64,000 nucleotides of DNA from contig NZ_CP030073.1 of assembly GCF_003261055.1 (NCBI RefSeq), positions 8,990,001-9,054,000 on the forward strand, written 5' to 3'. Both the position numbers and the translations under genes were made by a program. The stretch's first letter is position 1. Every line of letters starts with the position of its first letter. Below are positions 51,456 through 59,637 of the stretch, in pieces. A model generated the notes under the pieces. That model saw nothing but the letters and a program-made list of their open reading frames with translations, was not told the origin of the DNA and did no database searches. This stretch comes from Streptomyces cadmiisoli (GTDB lineage: Bacteria; Actinomycetota; Actinomycetes; Streptomycetales; Streptomycetaceae).

Positions 51456-51752
51456 TCAGTCGTTCGTGCGGAGCAACTGTCGAGCAGCAGCTACTTTGGC
51501 GTCCTGCAGGTCCAGGAACCGGTCGAGAACCGCCCTGTTCTCCTTGATCAGGTTCTGCTGTACTGCGGACTCGGCCGTGTTCCAGCGACGGATGAGGTCA
51601 ACCTTCTTCTTGCACTCCACGTCGCGCTGCGCCACGGCACGCTCATGGTCGGAAAGACAGCGTTCGGGCAGGGAATCCCGTTCGTGGTTCAGCCGGCACG
51701 GGCGTTTTTCAGTCGGTGCGGGACAGGAACCGTCATCAAGGGGCCCCTACGG
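51456..51752 (-). pseudogene. C-terminal relic related to the 18.7-kb lipoprotein
   Basis: The minus-strand frame reads CRLNHERDSLPERCLSDHER then AVAQRDVECKKKVDLIRRWN and QQNLIKENRAVLDRFLDLQD, to a TGA. It follows the same pattern as the C-terminus of the lipoprotein at 18676-19659: DVEC, a helical stretch with W-N/D-x-A, then E-x3-V/L-x-R and a final AR motif. It begins at a stop codon, so only the last 97 codons survive. Confidence 0.6.
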
Positions 51753-51917
51753 GCGTCTCCATGCGACAGGGCTTCGCCCCGGCCTTGTCCGTGTCCCGGA
51801 GGCGGCTGGTCATTGGGTGGCCGCGGCGCTGTGCAGTACGGCGCTCTGTGCACGTCCGGGTGCACCAGGTGGTGCACTCACTCACAAGTGAGCGCCGAGA
51901 GTTGAAGAAGGCTTCCG

Positions 51918-52346
51918 ATGACGGATTTCGCGCAGTACGACGGTTACAAGCAGGACTTCGACTTCTATGTCGGGCCTGCGCGGCAGGACGACTTCCGGAG
52001 CAGAGAGTTCGGCGACCGCCTGTGGGCGGACGTGTCGCGCATCCTGAAGACGCCTTTCGACGGCGGGACGATCACACCCGACAGCCACGAGGGATACAAC
52101 TACTGGTTCGACAACGACGACCTGAGCTCTTCCCTGTACTCGGGTCCGCGGGAATCGGGATCGGGAGTGCTGGACCAGATGCCCGCGATCCTCACCGTGA
52201 TCTCACGGTCAGAGGACGTCGCGAGTTCGGAGCTGGCGGAACGGATCTACGCCGGGCTGACCGCGTCGGACGACTATCTCGTGGTGGTGTTCGCGCACAA
52301 CGGCATGCCGATCGCCGCCAAATTTGACATCGGCGATGACTGGTGA
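51918..52346 (+). CDS. Hypothetical acidic protein, 142 residues
   Basis: The ATG at 51918 follows GAAGAAGG. The protein reads MTDFAQYDGYKQDFDFYVGP, GYNYWFDNDDLSSSLYSGPR, QMPAILTVISRSEDVASSEL and YLVVVFAHNGMPIAAKFDIG. It is acidic, soluble and aromatic-rich, features common among small immunity proteins, but no family is recognised and no toxin gene sits beside it. Codon bias is good throughout, and I consider it a real gene. Confidence 0.72.
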   Translation: MTDFAQYDGYKQDFDFYVGPARQDDFRSREFGDRLWADVSRILKTPFDGGTITPDSHEGYNYWFDNDDLSSSLYSGPRESGSGVLDQMPAILTVISRSEDVASSELAERIYAGLTASDDYLVVVFAHNGMPIAAKFDIGDDW

Positions 52347-52464
52347 GTGCGTTGTGGCAATGGGAGTCCCTGTTCGATGAGCAGGGGCTTCTTCGGGTGC
52401 GGGGCATGATCGCGGAGGTGTAGGGGCAGGCAGGGGACGGCTTGTTGTGGATCGGGGAGGTGCG

Positions 52465-53031
52465 ATGCCGTCGGTGCTGGGGTTGATGGAACAGCGTGAG
52501 GCGCGGGCGAGGCAGGATCTGGAGTCCTGGACGGAGGTTCTGGAGCAGGCTCAGGCGGAGGTGGATGCCGCGCGGGAGCGAGTCGAGCGGGCCCGGGTGG
52601 GGCGTGAGGAGCTCGTGTCGGTGCTGGCCGGGGAGAGCCCGGTGAATACGCCGGTTTCCGTGCCGTCTGGTGGTGAGATGGCTGCCGCTGCGGGATCGGG
52701 CGGCTTGGGCGCGGGGCATGGCGAGCGGCCGCCGGTGTGGCGGTTGGGCATGGGTGAGGAGGTGCTCAGCGGCCTGTATCGGGAGGTGTTCGTCGCGGTG
52801 GTGGCCGCTTCGGGGCCGGTGAACGGGGTGGAGCTGACGCGGGCGGTGGGCCGGGAAGCGGAGATCAAGAACGAGGTGGGGAAGATCCGTCACCGCGCTT
52901 ACGTGCTGGAGAAGCGGGGCTGGCTGGTGCGGGCGGGGGACGGACGGTTCATGCCCGCGCCCGGAGCAGTCGGCCGGGGCGCTTCTCCGGCCAGCGCGGA
53001 GCGTCCCCGGCCAGGCGCCGGGACAGCCTGA
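52465..53031 (+). CDS. Hypothetical coiled-coil protein with winged-helix-like C-terminus
   Basis: This 188-residue protein starts MPSVLGLMEQREARARQDLE, followed by a coiled coil to about residue 55 (LEQAQAEVDAARERVERARV) and a Gly/Ala/Pro linker. The C-terminal domain reads YREVFVAVVAASGPVNGVEL then VGKIRHRAYVLEKRGWLVRA, which resembles a winged-helix fold. A GGGGAGG site precedes the ATG at 52465. Similar proteins occur near transposases in Streptomyces and may be DNA-binding. It is followed closely by a decayed IS5 element on the opposite strand. Confidence 0.72.
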   Translation: MPSVLGLMEQREARARQDLESWTEVLEQAQAEVDAARERVERARVGREELVSVLAGESPVNTPVSVPSGGEMAAAAGSGGLGAGHGERPPVWRLGMGEEVLSGLYREVFVAVVAASGPVNGVELTRAVGREAEIKNEVGKIRHRAYVLEKRGWLVRAGDGRFMPAPGAVGRGASPASAERPRPGAGTA

Positions 53032-53447
53032 TCACGGCGGCCCACCACACCATCTGGGCGTGGTGGTCGAGGCGGCGTTCGTGGTCACGGTTGAGGCGGC
53101 GTGAGCGCGACAGCCAGCTCAGCGTGCGCTCCACCACTCACCTGCGGGCTAGGACGACAAATTCGCGGCGTCCGTCGCAGCGGCGCACGACCTCGACGCG
53201 CACCCCGTGACGGGCGAACGCCTTCGCCAGTGCGGGGCCCTGGTAGGCACAGTCGACCCACACCAGTTTCAGCAGCCGGCCCGGCTGTTCCATGAACGTT
53301 TCCAGCAGCGCGGGGGCGGCCTTGGAGTCGTGCACATCGGCCGTGGTCACGGTTACCTCCAGGAGCAAACCGTCGGTATCCGTCAGGATGTGGCGCTTGC
53401 GCCCGTCACGTGACTTGCCGTCGTCGTATCCACGCCGCGCCGCCATG
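52970..53447 (-). pseudogene. IS5-family transposase C-terminal part with nonsense mutation
   Basis: The frame reads RRGYDDGKSRDGRKRHILTD then VTTADVHDSKAAPALLETFM and VWVDCAYQGPALAKAF. At 53138-53140 a TGA replaces the expected TGG of the RRWVVERTLSWL motif. Immediately after the stop the frame continues VVERTLSWLSRSRRLNRDHE and MVWWAAVIRLSRRLAG. One base change thus explains the break. The N-terminal third is missing, where an oppositely oriented IS4 relic begins near 53450. Confidence 0.85.
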
Positions 53448-53454
53448 GCCCTGC

Positions 53455-53960
53455 CGGCTACCCCCGGCTGACGCTGATGACCTTGTGCGAAACCAGCACC
53501 CGGGGCCTGATCACCGCTGCCTTCGGACCCGCCTTGAAGGGCGAAACCGACTACGCACACGACCTGGTCAGCCACCTGACTTCGGACATGCTCCTGCTGG
53601 CTGACGGCGCCTTCGACAGCAACAAGCTGCTCGCAGACGTCGTGGCTCAGGGGGCGCAGTTGCTGATTCGTGCCACCAGCACCCGACGCCCACCGGTGCT
53701 TGCGCTGCTGCCCGACGGTTCCTACCTCACCCGGATCGGCTGCGTCCGACTGAGGGTGGTCGAGGCCGAGATCCGCTCCCGCACCGCCGGCGACGATTTC
53801 GGCGGATCCTACCGCCTGCTCACCACGCTGAGCGACTAGCGCACCGACCCGGCAGACCACCTGGTCGGTCTCTATTACGAGCGCTGGGGGATCGAGACCG
53901 CCCGTCTGGCACTGCGTCACACCCTGCTCAACGGCTGTCGGGCAAGTTGTGGCGAAGCCG
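53455..53960 (+). pseudogene. IS4-family transposase internal relic
   Basis: The frame reads TLMTLCETSTRGLITAAFGP then MLLLADGAFDSNKLLADVVA, QLLIRATSTRRPPVLALLPD and GSYLTRIGCVRLRVVEAEIR. After a TAG at 53837 it continues DHLVGLYYERWGIETARLAL, which holds the catalytic Y-x-x-R-W-x-I-E box. N- and C-terminal parts are absent. A matching IS4-type N-terminus lies at 61380-61560 on the opposite strand. Confidence 0.82.
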
Positions 53961-54190
53961 TACCGGATGGCGGCCGTACCTGGCGCAGAGGCCAGGCCAC
54001 GCAGGACGGCGAGTAGCGCGTAGCACTGCCGAGTGGGCAGCTCGCCCTCATGATCTGCATGTGCGGAGTCCACCCGTATCGAGGACGCCATCGTGGTTTT
54101 CCACTCCGAGGATCTCTGGCGTGGAGAACGGCAGTGGGTGGCGTGCAATGTCGACGTACACCTGCCGGTGGAGCTCGTGTCGGCGTCGGC
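53961..54190 (+). pseudogene. Disrupted host gene fragment next to ISL3
   Basis: The plus-strand frame at about 54069-54190 reads ESTRIEDAIVVFHSEDLWRG then ERQWVACNVDVHLPVELVSA and SAES, and then enters the ISL3 right end. A similar host sequence (FELSATAE) precedes the other ISL3 end at about 56190 on the opposite strand. The gene family is unknown, but ISL3 insertion clearly interrupted it. Confidence 0.45.
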
Positions 54191-55936
54191 TGAATCGTGG
54201 TTCTGGATCACTTTCCGTGCAGCGCTGACGGACGGTCACGGATCCGTCGCGGTCGCCGTACGGTCATCCGGCCAGGAGGACGCGCTTGCGCAGCAGAGCC
54301 AAGCCCGCGCGGCCGAACATCTGCCGCTTCAGCATCTTGATCCGGTTCACCTGCCCCTCCACCGCTCCCGAGCTGAACGGCAACGTCAGCCCCGCCTCCA
54401 CCGCCCGCAGATCACACTTGATCCCGTTCACGAACGACAACAGCTCAGGCAGGCTGCTGGTCTTCACGCTGTCGATCCAGGTCGCGAGCTTCTCGCCGGC
54501 GCGCGCGTTCATGATCTCGGCGAACGCCCGGACGTGCTCAGCGGTGGCATCGAGTTCGGGGCACCGGGCCAGGAGGTCCTTGAGCTGCAGGGTCTGGTCT
54601 TGGGTGAGATTGTCGGGGTGCCGAGTGATCCAGCTGGTCACGTCCCGGACCGACGGGGGCCGCCTCCGGTCGGCGGGCTTGGCCCCGGCACGCAAAGGTT
54701 TGAGATAGTCGCGGACCACCGAGTAGCCGCCGCGGAACCCCGCGGCCTTGATCTCGTCGGTGAGCTTCTTGGCGCTGGTGCAGCCCTCTTGCCACCGCTG
54801 GTGGAGGTAGGGCTTGTAGTCATCGAGGATGCTCGCGCGGCCTTGCCATTTGCCCTCGCTCAGCTCATCGGCCCTGGCCGCGCGGGCGAACTTGCGCACG
54901 GTATTGCGGGCCAGGCCGAGCTTGCGGCTGATCGCACGCAGGGTAAGCCCTTTCCCGATCAGGGCGTGTATCTCCTGATGGCGGTCGCGGGTGCGGTCTG
55001 CGCAACGGTGGGCGCTCCGTTCCGTCTTCGCAGCCTCGGTGATCTTCTCCCACTCGGCGGTCGCGGCGACGGACGCCTCCGGACTGGGCTCTGGTTCGGG
55101 GGCCCGCAGCTGAGCGGAGTGCCTGGCCACGCAGCGTTCCACGGCTTCGGTGAGGTTGTGGTAAAGGTGCCAGCGGTCTGCGACTTGCACGGCATCGGGG
55201 GCTCCGAGGCGGGCGCCTTCGGCGTAGCCGCTGGCCCGGTCTCGGCAGATGATCTCGACGCCGGGGTGGTCGGCCAGCCAGCGGGCCAGGGTCGCCGATT
55301 CACGGTCAGGAAGCAGGTCGATCGGGCGGCGGGTCTCGACGTCGATCAGCACAGTGCCGTAGACGTGGCCCTTGCGCAGGGCGAAATCGTCGACGCCGAG
55401 TACGCGCGGCGTCACTATCGGCGGATCGGGCAGGGCCCGGATCAGCCGCAACAGAGTGGAACGGCTGACATCGGCGCTCAGCACTTCGGCCAGCCTGGCG
55501 CCGGCTCGTCCGGCCAGCATCAGCGCCACCACCTGCAAGACGGTGTGCAGCCGCTGACTGCGCCGCCCGTGCCGGAAGGTGAGTCCGTTGATCTGCTCGA
55601 CGAACGTCGCTCGGGGGCAAGCCGCGACCGGGCAGCGGAAACGCCGGACCTGCAGATGCACGACCACCGGCCGCCCACCCACCGCAGCGTCCGCCAAGCG
55701 ACGCTCGTAACCGCTGTGAACCCGTCCCGATGTTGCCCCGCAGCTCGGGCAGGCGGCGTCGCCCGCGCGCGCCCGGGCCGTTACGGTGATCGCTTCCTCA
55801 CTCAACTCGACAGCGTCGACCCGCAGGCCGTCCAGGTCGGCGAACAGAACATCCCCCACCTCTATATCGCTCACAGAGCTGGATCGTCAGGTATGCGGCG
55901 AGGGCGGCGCGGGGAAGCACCGAAAGCGATCACAAG
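54190..55936 (-). mobile_element. Complete ISL3-family insertion sequence
   Basis: The element carries one intact transposase gene. Its ends show related inverted sequences: GTTCTGGATCACTTTCCGTGC at the right end (about 54199-54219; written here only as a boundary mark) and GCACCGAAAGCGATCACAAG at about 55915-55934, which are inverted relatives. The left end abuts a second, inverted ISL3 fragment. Confidence 0.7.
54264..55874 (-). CDS. ISL3-family transposase, intact
   Basis: This 536-residue protein has the normal ISL3 length. The N-terminal zinc-binding motif has CPSC at 42-45 and CPVAAC at 81-86. An HTH region follows (LTLRAISRKLGLARNTVRKF, mid-protein). The DDE core has VLGVDDFALRKGHVYGTVLI, EIICRDRASGYAEGA, and near the C-terminus SGAVEGQVNRIKMLKRQMFG with the final Glu. 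It moves the element by cut-and-paste. The GTG at 55874 is the first start; an internal GTG five codons later is possible. No damage is seen. A relic of a relative lies at 2645-2820, and a 3' fragment of a near-identical copy lies in inverted orientation at 55940-56190. Confidence 0.95.
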   Translation of the reverse strand: MSDIEVGDVLFADLDGLRVDAVELSEEAITVTARARAGDAACPSCGATSGRVHSGYERRLADAAVGGRPVVVHLQVRRFRCPVAACPRATFVEQINGLTFRHGRRSQRLHTVLQVVALMLAGRAGARLAEVLSADVSRSTLLRLIRALPDPPIVTPRVLGVDDFALRKGHVYGTVLIDVETRRPIDLLPDRESATLARWLADHPGVEIICRDRASGYAEGARLGAPDAVQVADRWHLYHNLTEAVERCVARHSAQLRAPEPEPSPEASVAATAEWEKITEAAKTERSAHRCADRTRDRHQEIHALIGKGLTLRAISRKLGLARNTVRKFARAARADELSEGKWQGRASILDDYKPYLHQRWQEGCTSAKKLTDEIKAAGFRGGYSVVRDYLKPLRAGAKPADRRRPPSVRDVTSWITRHPDNLTQDQTLQLKDLLARCPELDATAEHVRAFAEIMNARAGEKLATWIDSVKTSSLPELLSFVNGIKCDLRAVEAGLTLPFSSGAVEGQVNRIKMLKRQMFGRAGLALLRKRVLLAG

Positions 55937-56190
55937 ACGTCGTTGTCGTTCGTGAACGGGATCAAGTGTGATCTGCGGGCGGTGGAGGCGGGGCTGACGT
56001 TGCCGTTCAGCTCGGGAGCGGTGGAGGGGCAGGTGAACCGGATCAAGATGCTGAAGCGGCAGATGTTCGGCCGCGCGGGCTTGGCTCTGCTGCGCAAGCG
56101 CGTCCTCCTGGCCGGATGACCGTACGGCGACCGCGACGGATCCGTGACCGTCCGTCAGCGCTGCACGGAAGGTGATCCAGAACCAGCGTT
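55937..56190 (+). pseudogene. Inverted 3' fragment of a second ISL3 copy
   Basis: The plus strand reads LSFVNGIKCDLRAVEAGLTL then PFSSGAVEGQVNRIKMLKRQ and MFGRAGLALLRKRVLLAG. This is nearly identical at DNA level to the complement of 54198-54435, the end of the intact ISL3 gene. With that copy it forms an inverted repeat of about 240 bp flanking the element. The fragment stops where the intact element's left end begins. Confidence 0.88.
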
Positions 56191-56397
56191 CGGCCGTCGC
56201 CGAGAGCTCGAAACGGGTTGGCGGCCGAACGGTCCACACCCTGGTCACCCAGCACTCGCCCAGCCTGTACACGACGCCCTCGACATCGGTGCCGATTCGG
56301 CAGGCGCCCGTGTGCCCACGGTCAGCGAAGTGTGCGAGCCACAGGTCACAGGTCGGCCTCAGCGGCTTCTGGGTTCGGGATCTTCTCCATCCGCGTA

Positions 56398-57376
56398 TTA
56401 GAGCGCCCGGCGGTAGGCGTGTCTCGTTGATGAAGGCGACCCCGGAAGTCGAGCAGGCACGAGCCATGGTGATCATGGAGTTCTCTACGCTCAGTGATCA
56501 CCGGAGGGCCCGTGCCTGTCCTGCCATCATGCCTGCTCGAACCCCTGTGGGACCAGTTCGCGACGCTGTTACCGGAGCACGTGGACAGCCACCCGCTGGG
56601 CTGCCACAACCCGCGCATCGCGGACCGCGTGGTGTTCGACCACGTAATCGCCGCCCTGGTGCACGGCTCCGGCTACGAGCGTGTCGCAACTCCTGGATGC
56701 TCGGACCGCACCATCCGACGACGAGTCGCCTACTGGGCCCAACTCGGAATAGCCGGGCAGTTGCACGCCCTGGTGCTTGAGGCGTACGACCGGATGATCG
56801 GCCTTGAGTTGAGCGAGTTGTCCGTGGACGGCTGCATCACGAAGGCTCCCTGCGGTGGCGAGGCCGCCGGGCGCTCCCCAGTGGACCGGGGCAAGCAGGG
56901 CCTCAAGCGCTCGGTGGCCACCGAGGCCCGCGGCATCCCGCTCGGCATCGTCTCAGCCGGGGCCAGCCGGCACGACTCACCGCTGCTCGTGCCCACCTTG
57001 GAGGCCGCGAAGGAGCAGGTCGGATGCCTGCCAGATCAGGTCAATGTCAACTTGGACCGTGGCTACGACAGCCACAAGACCCGGGCCGCATTGTCGGAAC
57101 TCGGCTTCACCGGCGAGATCGCCCGCAAGGGCGTGCCCGCTCCCATACAGGCCGGCAAGAGATGGGTGGTCGAGCGCAGTCACGCGTGGATGAACGGCTT
57201 CGGCAAACTGCGACGCTGCACCGAGAAACGCAGCCGGGTCGTCGACTTCTACCTCTACCTGTCCGCCGCCATCGTCACGCTCCGTATGCTCATCCGCCGC
57301 GCCACCCCGCTCTACCGATGGGACGGTCGCCCCACTACCAAACGCCTGAAGTAACGCCTACTGCCGGGTGCTCTTA
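56398..57376 (+). mobile_element. Complete IS5-family element with TTA target duplication
   Basis: Terminal inverted repeats are GAGCGCCCGGCGGTAGGCGT (56401-56420) and ACGCCTACTGCCGGGTGCTC (57354-57373), differing at two positions. Each end is flanked by a direct TTA (56398-56400 and 57374-57376), the TNA-type 3-bp target duplication of some IS5 groups. The element is 973 bp long with one intact transposase gene. Confidence 0.88.
56512..57354 (+). CDS. IS5-family transposase, intact
   Basis: This 280-residue DDE transposase has the catalytic residues in context: LSELSVDGCITKAP (Asp106), VNVNLDRGYDSHKT (Asp182) and GKRWVVERSHAWMNGFGKLR (Glu221). The C-terminus has the usual basic helical end. 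The start is GTG at 56512 with GGAGGG just upstream; a GTG at 56494 is also open. It moves the 973-bp element by cut-and-paste with TTA target duplication. The perfect ends and intact gene suggest a recent or still active copy. It sits immediately beside the ISL3 pile. Confidence 0.95.
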   Translation: MPVLPSCLLEPLWDQFATLLPEHVDSHPLGCHNPRIADRVVFDHVIAALVHGSGYERVATPGCSDRTIRRRVAYWAQLGIAGQLHALVLEAYDRMIGLELSELSVDGCITKAPCGGEAAGRSPVDRGKQGLKRSVATEARGIPLGIVSAGASRHDSPLLVPTLEAAKEQVGCLPDQVNVNLDRGYDSHKTRAALSELGFTGEIARKGVPAPIQAGKRWVVERSHAWMNGFGKLRRCTEKRSRVVDFYLYLSAAIVTLRMLIRRATPLYRWDGRPTTKRLK

Positions 57377-57476
57377 GCCCAGCAGTCGCACCGACCTCAC
57401 CGGGGGAAGGTGTGCGTTCGCCGTGGTCTGCGGTACCGTCCGAGCCGTCGGGACTCCTTCGGCCAGCGCGAGTTCG

Positions 57477-57953
57477 TCAGTCGTCGACGTTGACGTCCTC
57501 GAAGAGAGCGATTAGCCGGCCGAGCACGCGGACACAGGTGTCCACGTCCGAAACGGTGAGATCGCCCGCCCCCGCGCGCAGCAACGCGTGCTCCCGGGCG
57601 ATGACGGCGTCGATTGCCGTACAGCCGGCGTCGGTTAGCCGGATCAGTGAGGACCGAGCGTGCGCAGGGTTCGGAACGGCTTCCACCAGGCCGTCTGCCA
57701 CGGCGCCGTTGACCATCCGCTGGACGAACTGTCGGCTGATCGACTGGGCTCGGCCCATCTGGGGAACCGTCATAGGTCCGTGCTCGTGCAGCAGATCGAG
57801 CACCGCACGTACCCCCACTGACAGGCCCTGCTGCGGAGCATCCTGTTCGATCTTCCGATGGACCCGCCGGTAGAGCGGTCCGACCAGGGCGAAGACCTCC
57901 ATCAACCGCGGACCCGCTTCGTCGGGGGGCAGCGGGCGTTCTTCATCAGTCAC
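57477..57953 (-). CDS. MarR-family repressor of the divergent hydrolase gene
   Basis: This 158-residue MarR regulator has the winged-helix core HGPMTVPQMGRAQSISRQFV then QRMVNGAVADGLVEAVPNPA and HARSSLIRLTDAG, which includes the wing. Dimerisation helices flank it. The GTG at 57953 (VTDEERPLPPDEAG) is the most likely start; the frame is open across the operators upstream. It is divergent from an alpha/beta hydrolase gene, and two perfect 19-bp palindromes lie between them. It is expected to repress both genes until a ligand, perhaps the hydrolase substrate, binds. Confidence 0.92.
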   Translation of the reverse strand: MTDEERPLPPDEAGPRLMEVFALVGPLYRRVHRKIEQDAPQQGLSVGVRAVLDLLHEHGPMTVPQMGRAQSISRQFVQRMVNGAVADGLVEAVPNPAHARSSLIRLTDAGCTAIDAVIAREHALLRAGAGDLTVSDVDTCVRVLGRLIALFEDVNVDD

Positions 57954-57966
57954 ACGCCGATGATAG

Positions 57967-58016
57967 ATGACAACCCGGTTGTCATCCTTGCGCTTGCATG
58001 ACAACCTAGTTGTCAT
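57967..58016. promoter_or_regulatory. Twin perfect palindromic operators for MarR
   Basis: ATGACAACCCGGTTGTCAT (57967-57985) and ATGACAACCTAGTTGTCAT (57998-58016) are both perfect palindromes around one base. Their centres are 31 bp apart, about three helical turns, which favours binding on the same face. The second includes the ATG of the hydrolase gene, so a bound repressor would also block its start. Confidence 0.88.
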
Positions 58017-58857
58017 GAGTGAAGTTTCCGGCCTCCGCTTCTTCGCGTCCTCCGACGGCGTGCTCGCCTACCGTGACACCGGCGGCACAGGCCTGCCCGT
58101 CGTGCTGCTGCACGCGGGGTTCCTCGACCACACCATGTGGGACGAGCACGTGCCTGCTCTCCGAAACCAGTTCCGGGTCATCACGCCCGATGCTCGTGGC
58201 CACGGACGCTCCGCCAACGCGGGCGGCCCATTTCGCCAGGCCGACGACCTTGCCGCACTGCTGCGCCACCTGAGGGCCAGCCCCGCCATCCTCGTAGGCG
58301 TCTCCATGGGCGCGGTCATCGCCGTCGGGACCGCGCTGGAACACCCTGAACTGGTTGGGGCCCTGGTCATCTCCGGCGGCGGCACAGGTGAATATGAGTT
58401 CACCGAGCCGTGGTCCAAGAAGGCCCAGGCGGCACAGTTCCAAGCGCTGGCTGCAGGCGATATCGAGGCCTGGCATGAGGCGAGCGATGCCTGGGCACAC
58501 GGCCCGGAGAGGCCGCGCCAGGCCGTCCGGCCCGAGATCTACACGCGCCTTCGCCAGATGCGCCGGAGGACTATCAGCAAGCACACGCCAGGCGAACCCG
58601 ATCACCACGTCCCGGTCGAGGACCTCGGCGCCCGAGCGGGCCAGATCAGCGTCCCCGTGCTGGCCCTCAACGGCGCACAGGACGCCCCCGAACTCAGTGC
58701 CATGGCCGAGTTCATTGCCCGTGCGGCACCGCGAGGCCGCACAATCGTGATCGACGACGCCGGGCACTTCCCCAACCTTGAACATCCTGACGAGTACGCC
58801 CGGATCATTAATGACTTCCTCTGCAACCTGGACCAGGAAGGATCCCGCCCCATCTGA
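58015..58857 (+). CDS. Alpha/beta hydrolase controlled by MarR
   Basis: This 280-residue hydrolase has LPVVLLHAGFLDHTMWDEHV (oxyanion strand), TPDARGHGRSANAGGP, and the nucleophile elbow VGVSMGAVIAVG (Ser97). A late catalytic histidine lies in DDAGHFPNLEHPDEY. It is cytoplasmic and resembles lactone, ester or haloperoxidase-type hydrolases; the substrate is unknown. The ATG at 58015 is the last base pair region of the second operator, with no room for a ribosome binding site unless transcription starts far upstream. A leaderless mRNA is likely. The divergent MarR gene is its probable regulator. A convergent fasciclin gene begins 31 bases after its stop. Confidence 0.93.
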   Translation: MSEVSGLRFFASSDGVLAYRDTGGTGLPVVLLHAGFLDHTMWDEHVPALRNQFRVITPDARGHGRSANAGGPFRQADDLAALLRHLRASPAILVGVSMGAVIAVGTALEHPELVGALVISGGGTGEYEFTEPWSKKAQAAQFQALAAGDIEAWHEASDAWAHGPERPRQAVRPEIYTRLRQMRRRTISKHTPGEPDHHVPVEDLGARAGQISVPVLALNGAQDAPELSAMAEFIARAAPRGRTIVIDDAGHFPNLEHPDEYARIINDFLCNLDQEGSRPI

Positions 58858-58888
58858 TCGCTGTCAGGATCAATTCGAACGGGTCGCG

Positions 58889-59473
58889 TCAGGACTTGGG
58901 CATCAGCACGGTGTCGATGAGCTGGACGGTTGCGTTCTCGGTGGCGAGGTCGCCGCAGACGATCGACGCCGAGTCGTTCACTTTGAAGGCGTCCCCTGAT
59001 CCCGAGGTGGTGATCTCGTCGCCTTGCAGCGTCTTAAACGCGCCGTCGGGGAGTTCGCCGACTGTCACGTCCTGCTCGACAACGTGGTACGTGAGAAGGT
59101 CTGTGAGCTGCTTCTTGTCGTTGAGGATCTTGTCGAGGTCGGATTTCGGGATCTTTTCGAACGCGTCGTTGGTCGGCGCGAACACTGTGATGTCCTCGGC
59201 GTTGTTCAACGTGTCGACCAGCCCGGCCTTTTCTACGGCGCGGGCCAGAGTGGACAGCTCGGGACTGTTCGACGCCGCGGTCGCAACGGGGTCGTCCGCA
59301 ATGCTCGCGGCACTGCCCTCACCACTGGTCGGCAACGAGGCGCAGCCGGGACCAAATGGTTCGCCGACCGCTCCGGCGTGGGCAACCGCGGCGAAGGCCG
59401 TCAAGGACAGGGGTATGAAAAGTGCGCCGGCTGCGGCGACAGCCGCGCTTCTGCAGCGATGGGTGGTGGTCAT
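58889..59473 (-). CDS. Secreted fasciclin (FAS1) domain protein
   Basis: This 194-residue protein has a signal peptide (RSAAVAAAGALFIPLSLTAF, cleavage near VAHA). A single FAS1 domain occupies about residues 55-192. ITVFAPTNDAFEKIPKSDLD is the first box, then LLTYHVVEQDVTVGELPDG is the H-box, and VQLIDTVLMPKS closes it. FAS1 proteins act in adhesion or as surface proteins in bacteria. AGGTGAG precedes the ATG at 59473. Two cysteines (GPGCAS, IVCGDL) may pair. It is convergent with the alpha/beta hydrolase gene. Confidence 0.95.
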   Translation of the reverse strand: MTTTHRCRSAAVAAAGALFIPLSLTAFAAVAHAGAVGEPFGPGCASLPTSGEGSAASIADDPVATAASNSPELSTLARAVEKAGLVDTLNNAEDITVFAPTNDAFEKIPKSDLDKILNDKKQLTDLLTYHVVEQDVTVGELPDGAFKTLQGDEITTSGSGDAFKVNDSASIVCGDLATENATVQLIDTVLMPKS

Positions 59474-59637
59474 GAGTCTCACCTTTGCTGTGCGAATGCG
59501 AGAGGGCTCGTGCTGTTGCCCTCCACACAATCGCTTCGTCGGCAGCGTACGCCCTGGATGCATGTATGCCGCAGCGTCTGGGAATGGCTTGAGCTGTTGC
59601 TTCGACCGATGCCCGGGGCACGAGGGACAGTGCGCAG

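Noticed and set aside
54093..55955. A 620-codon plus-strand frame across the ISL3 element
   Set aside because: It is antisense to the intact transposase. Only its first 35 codons, before the IS end, resemble a host gene fragment.
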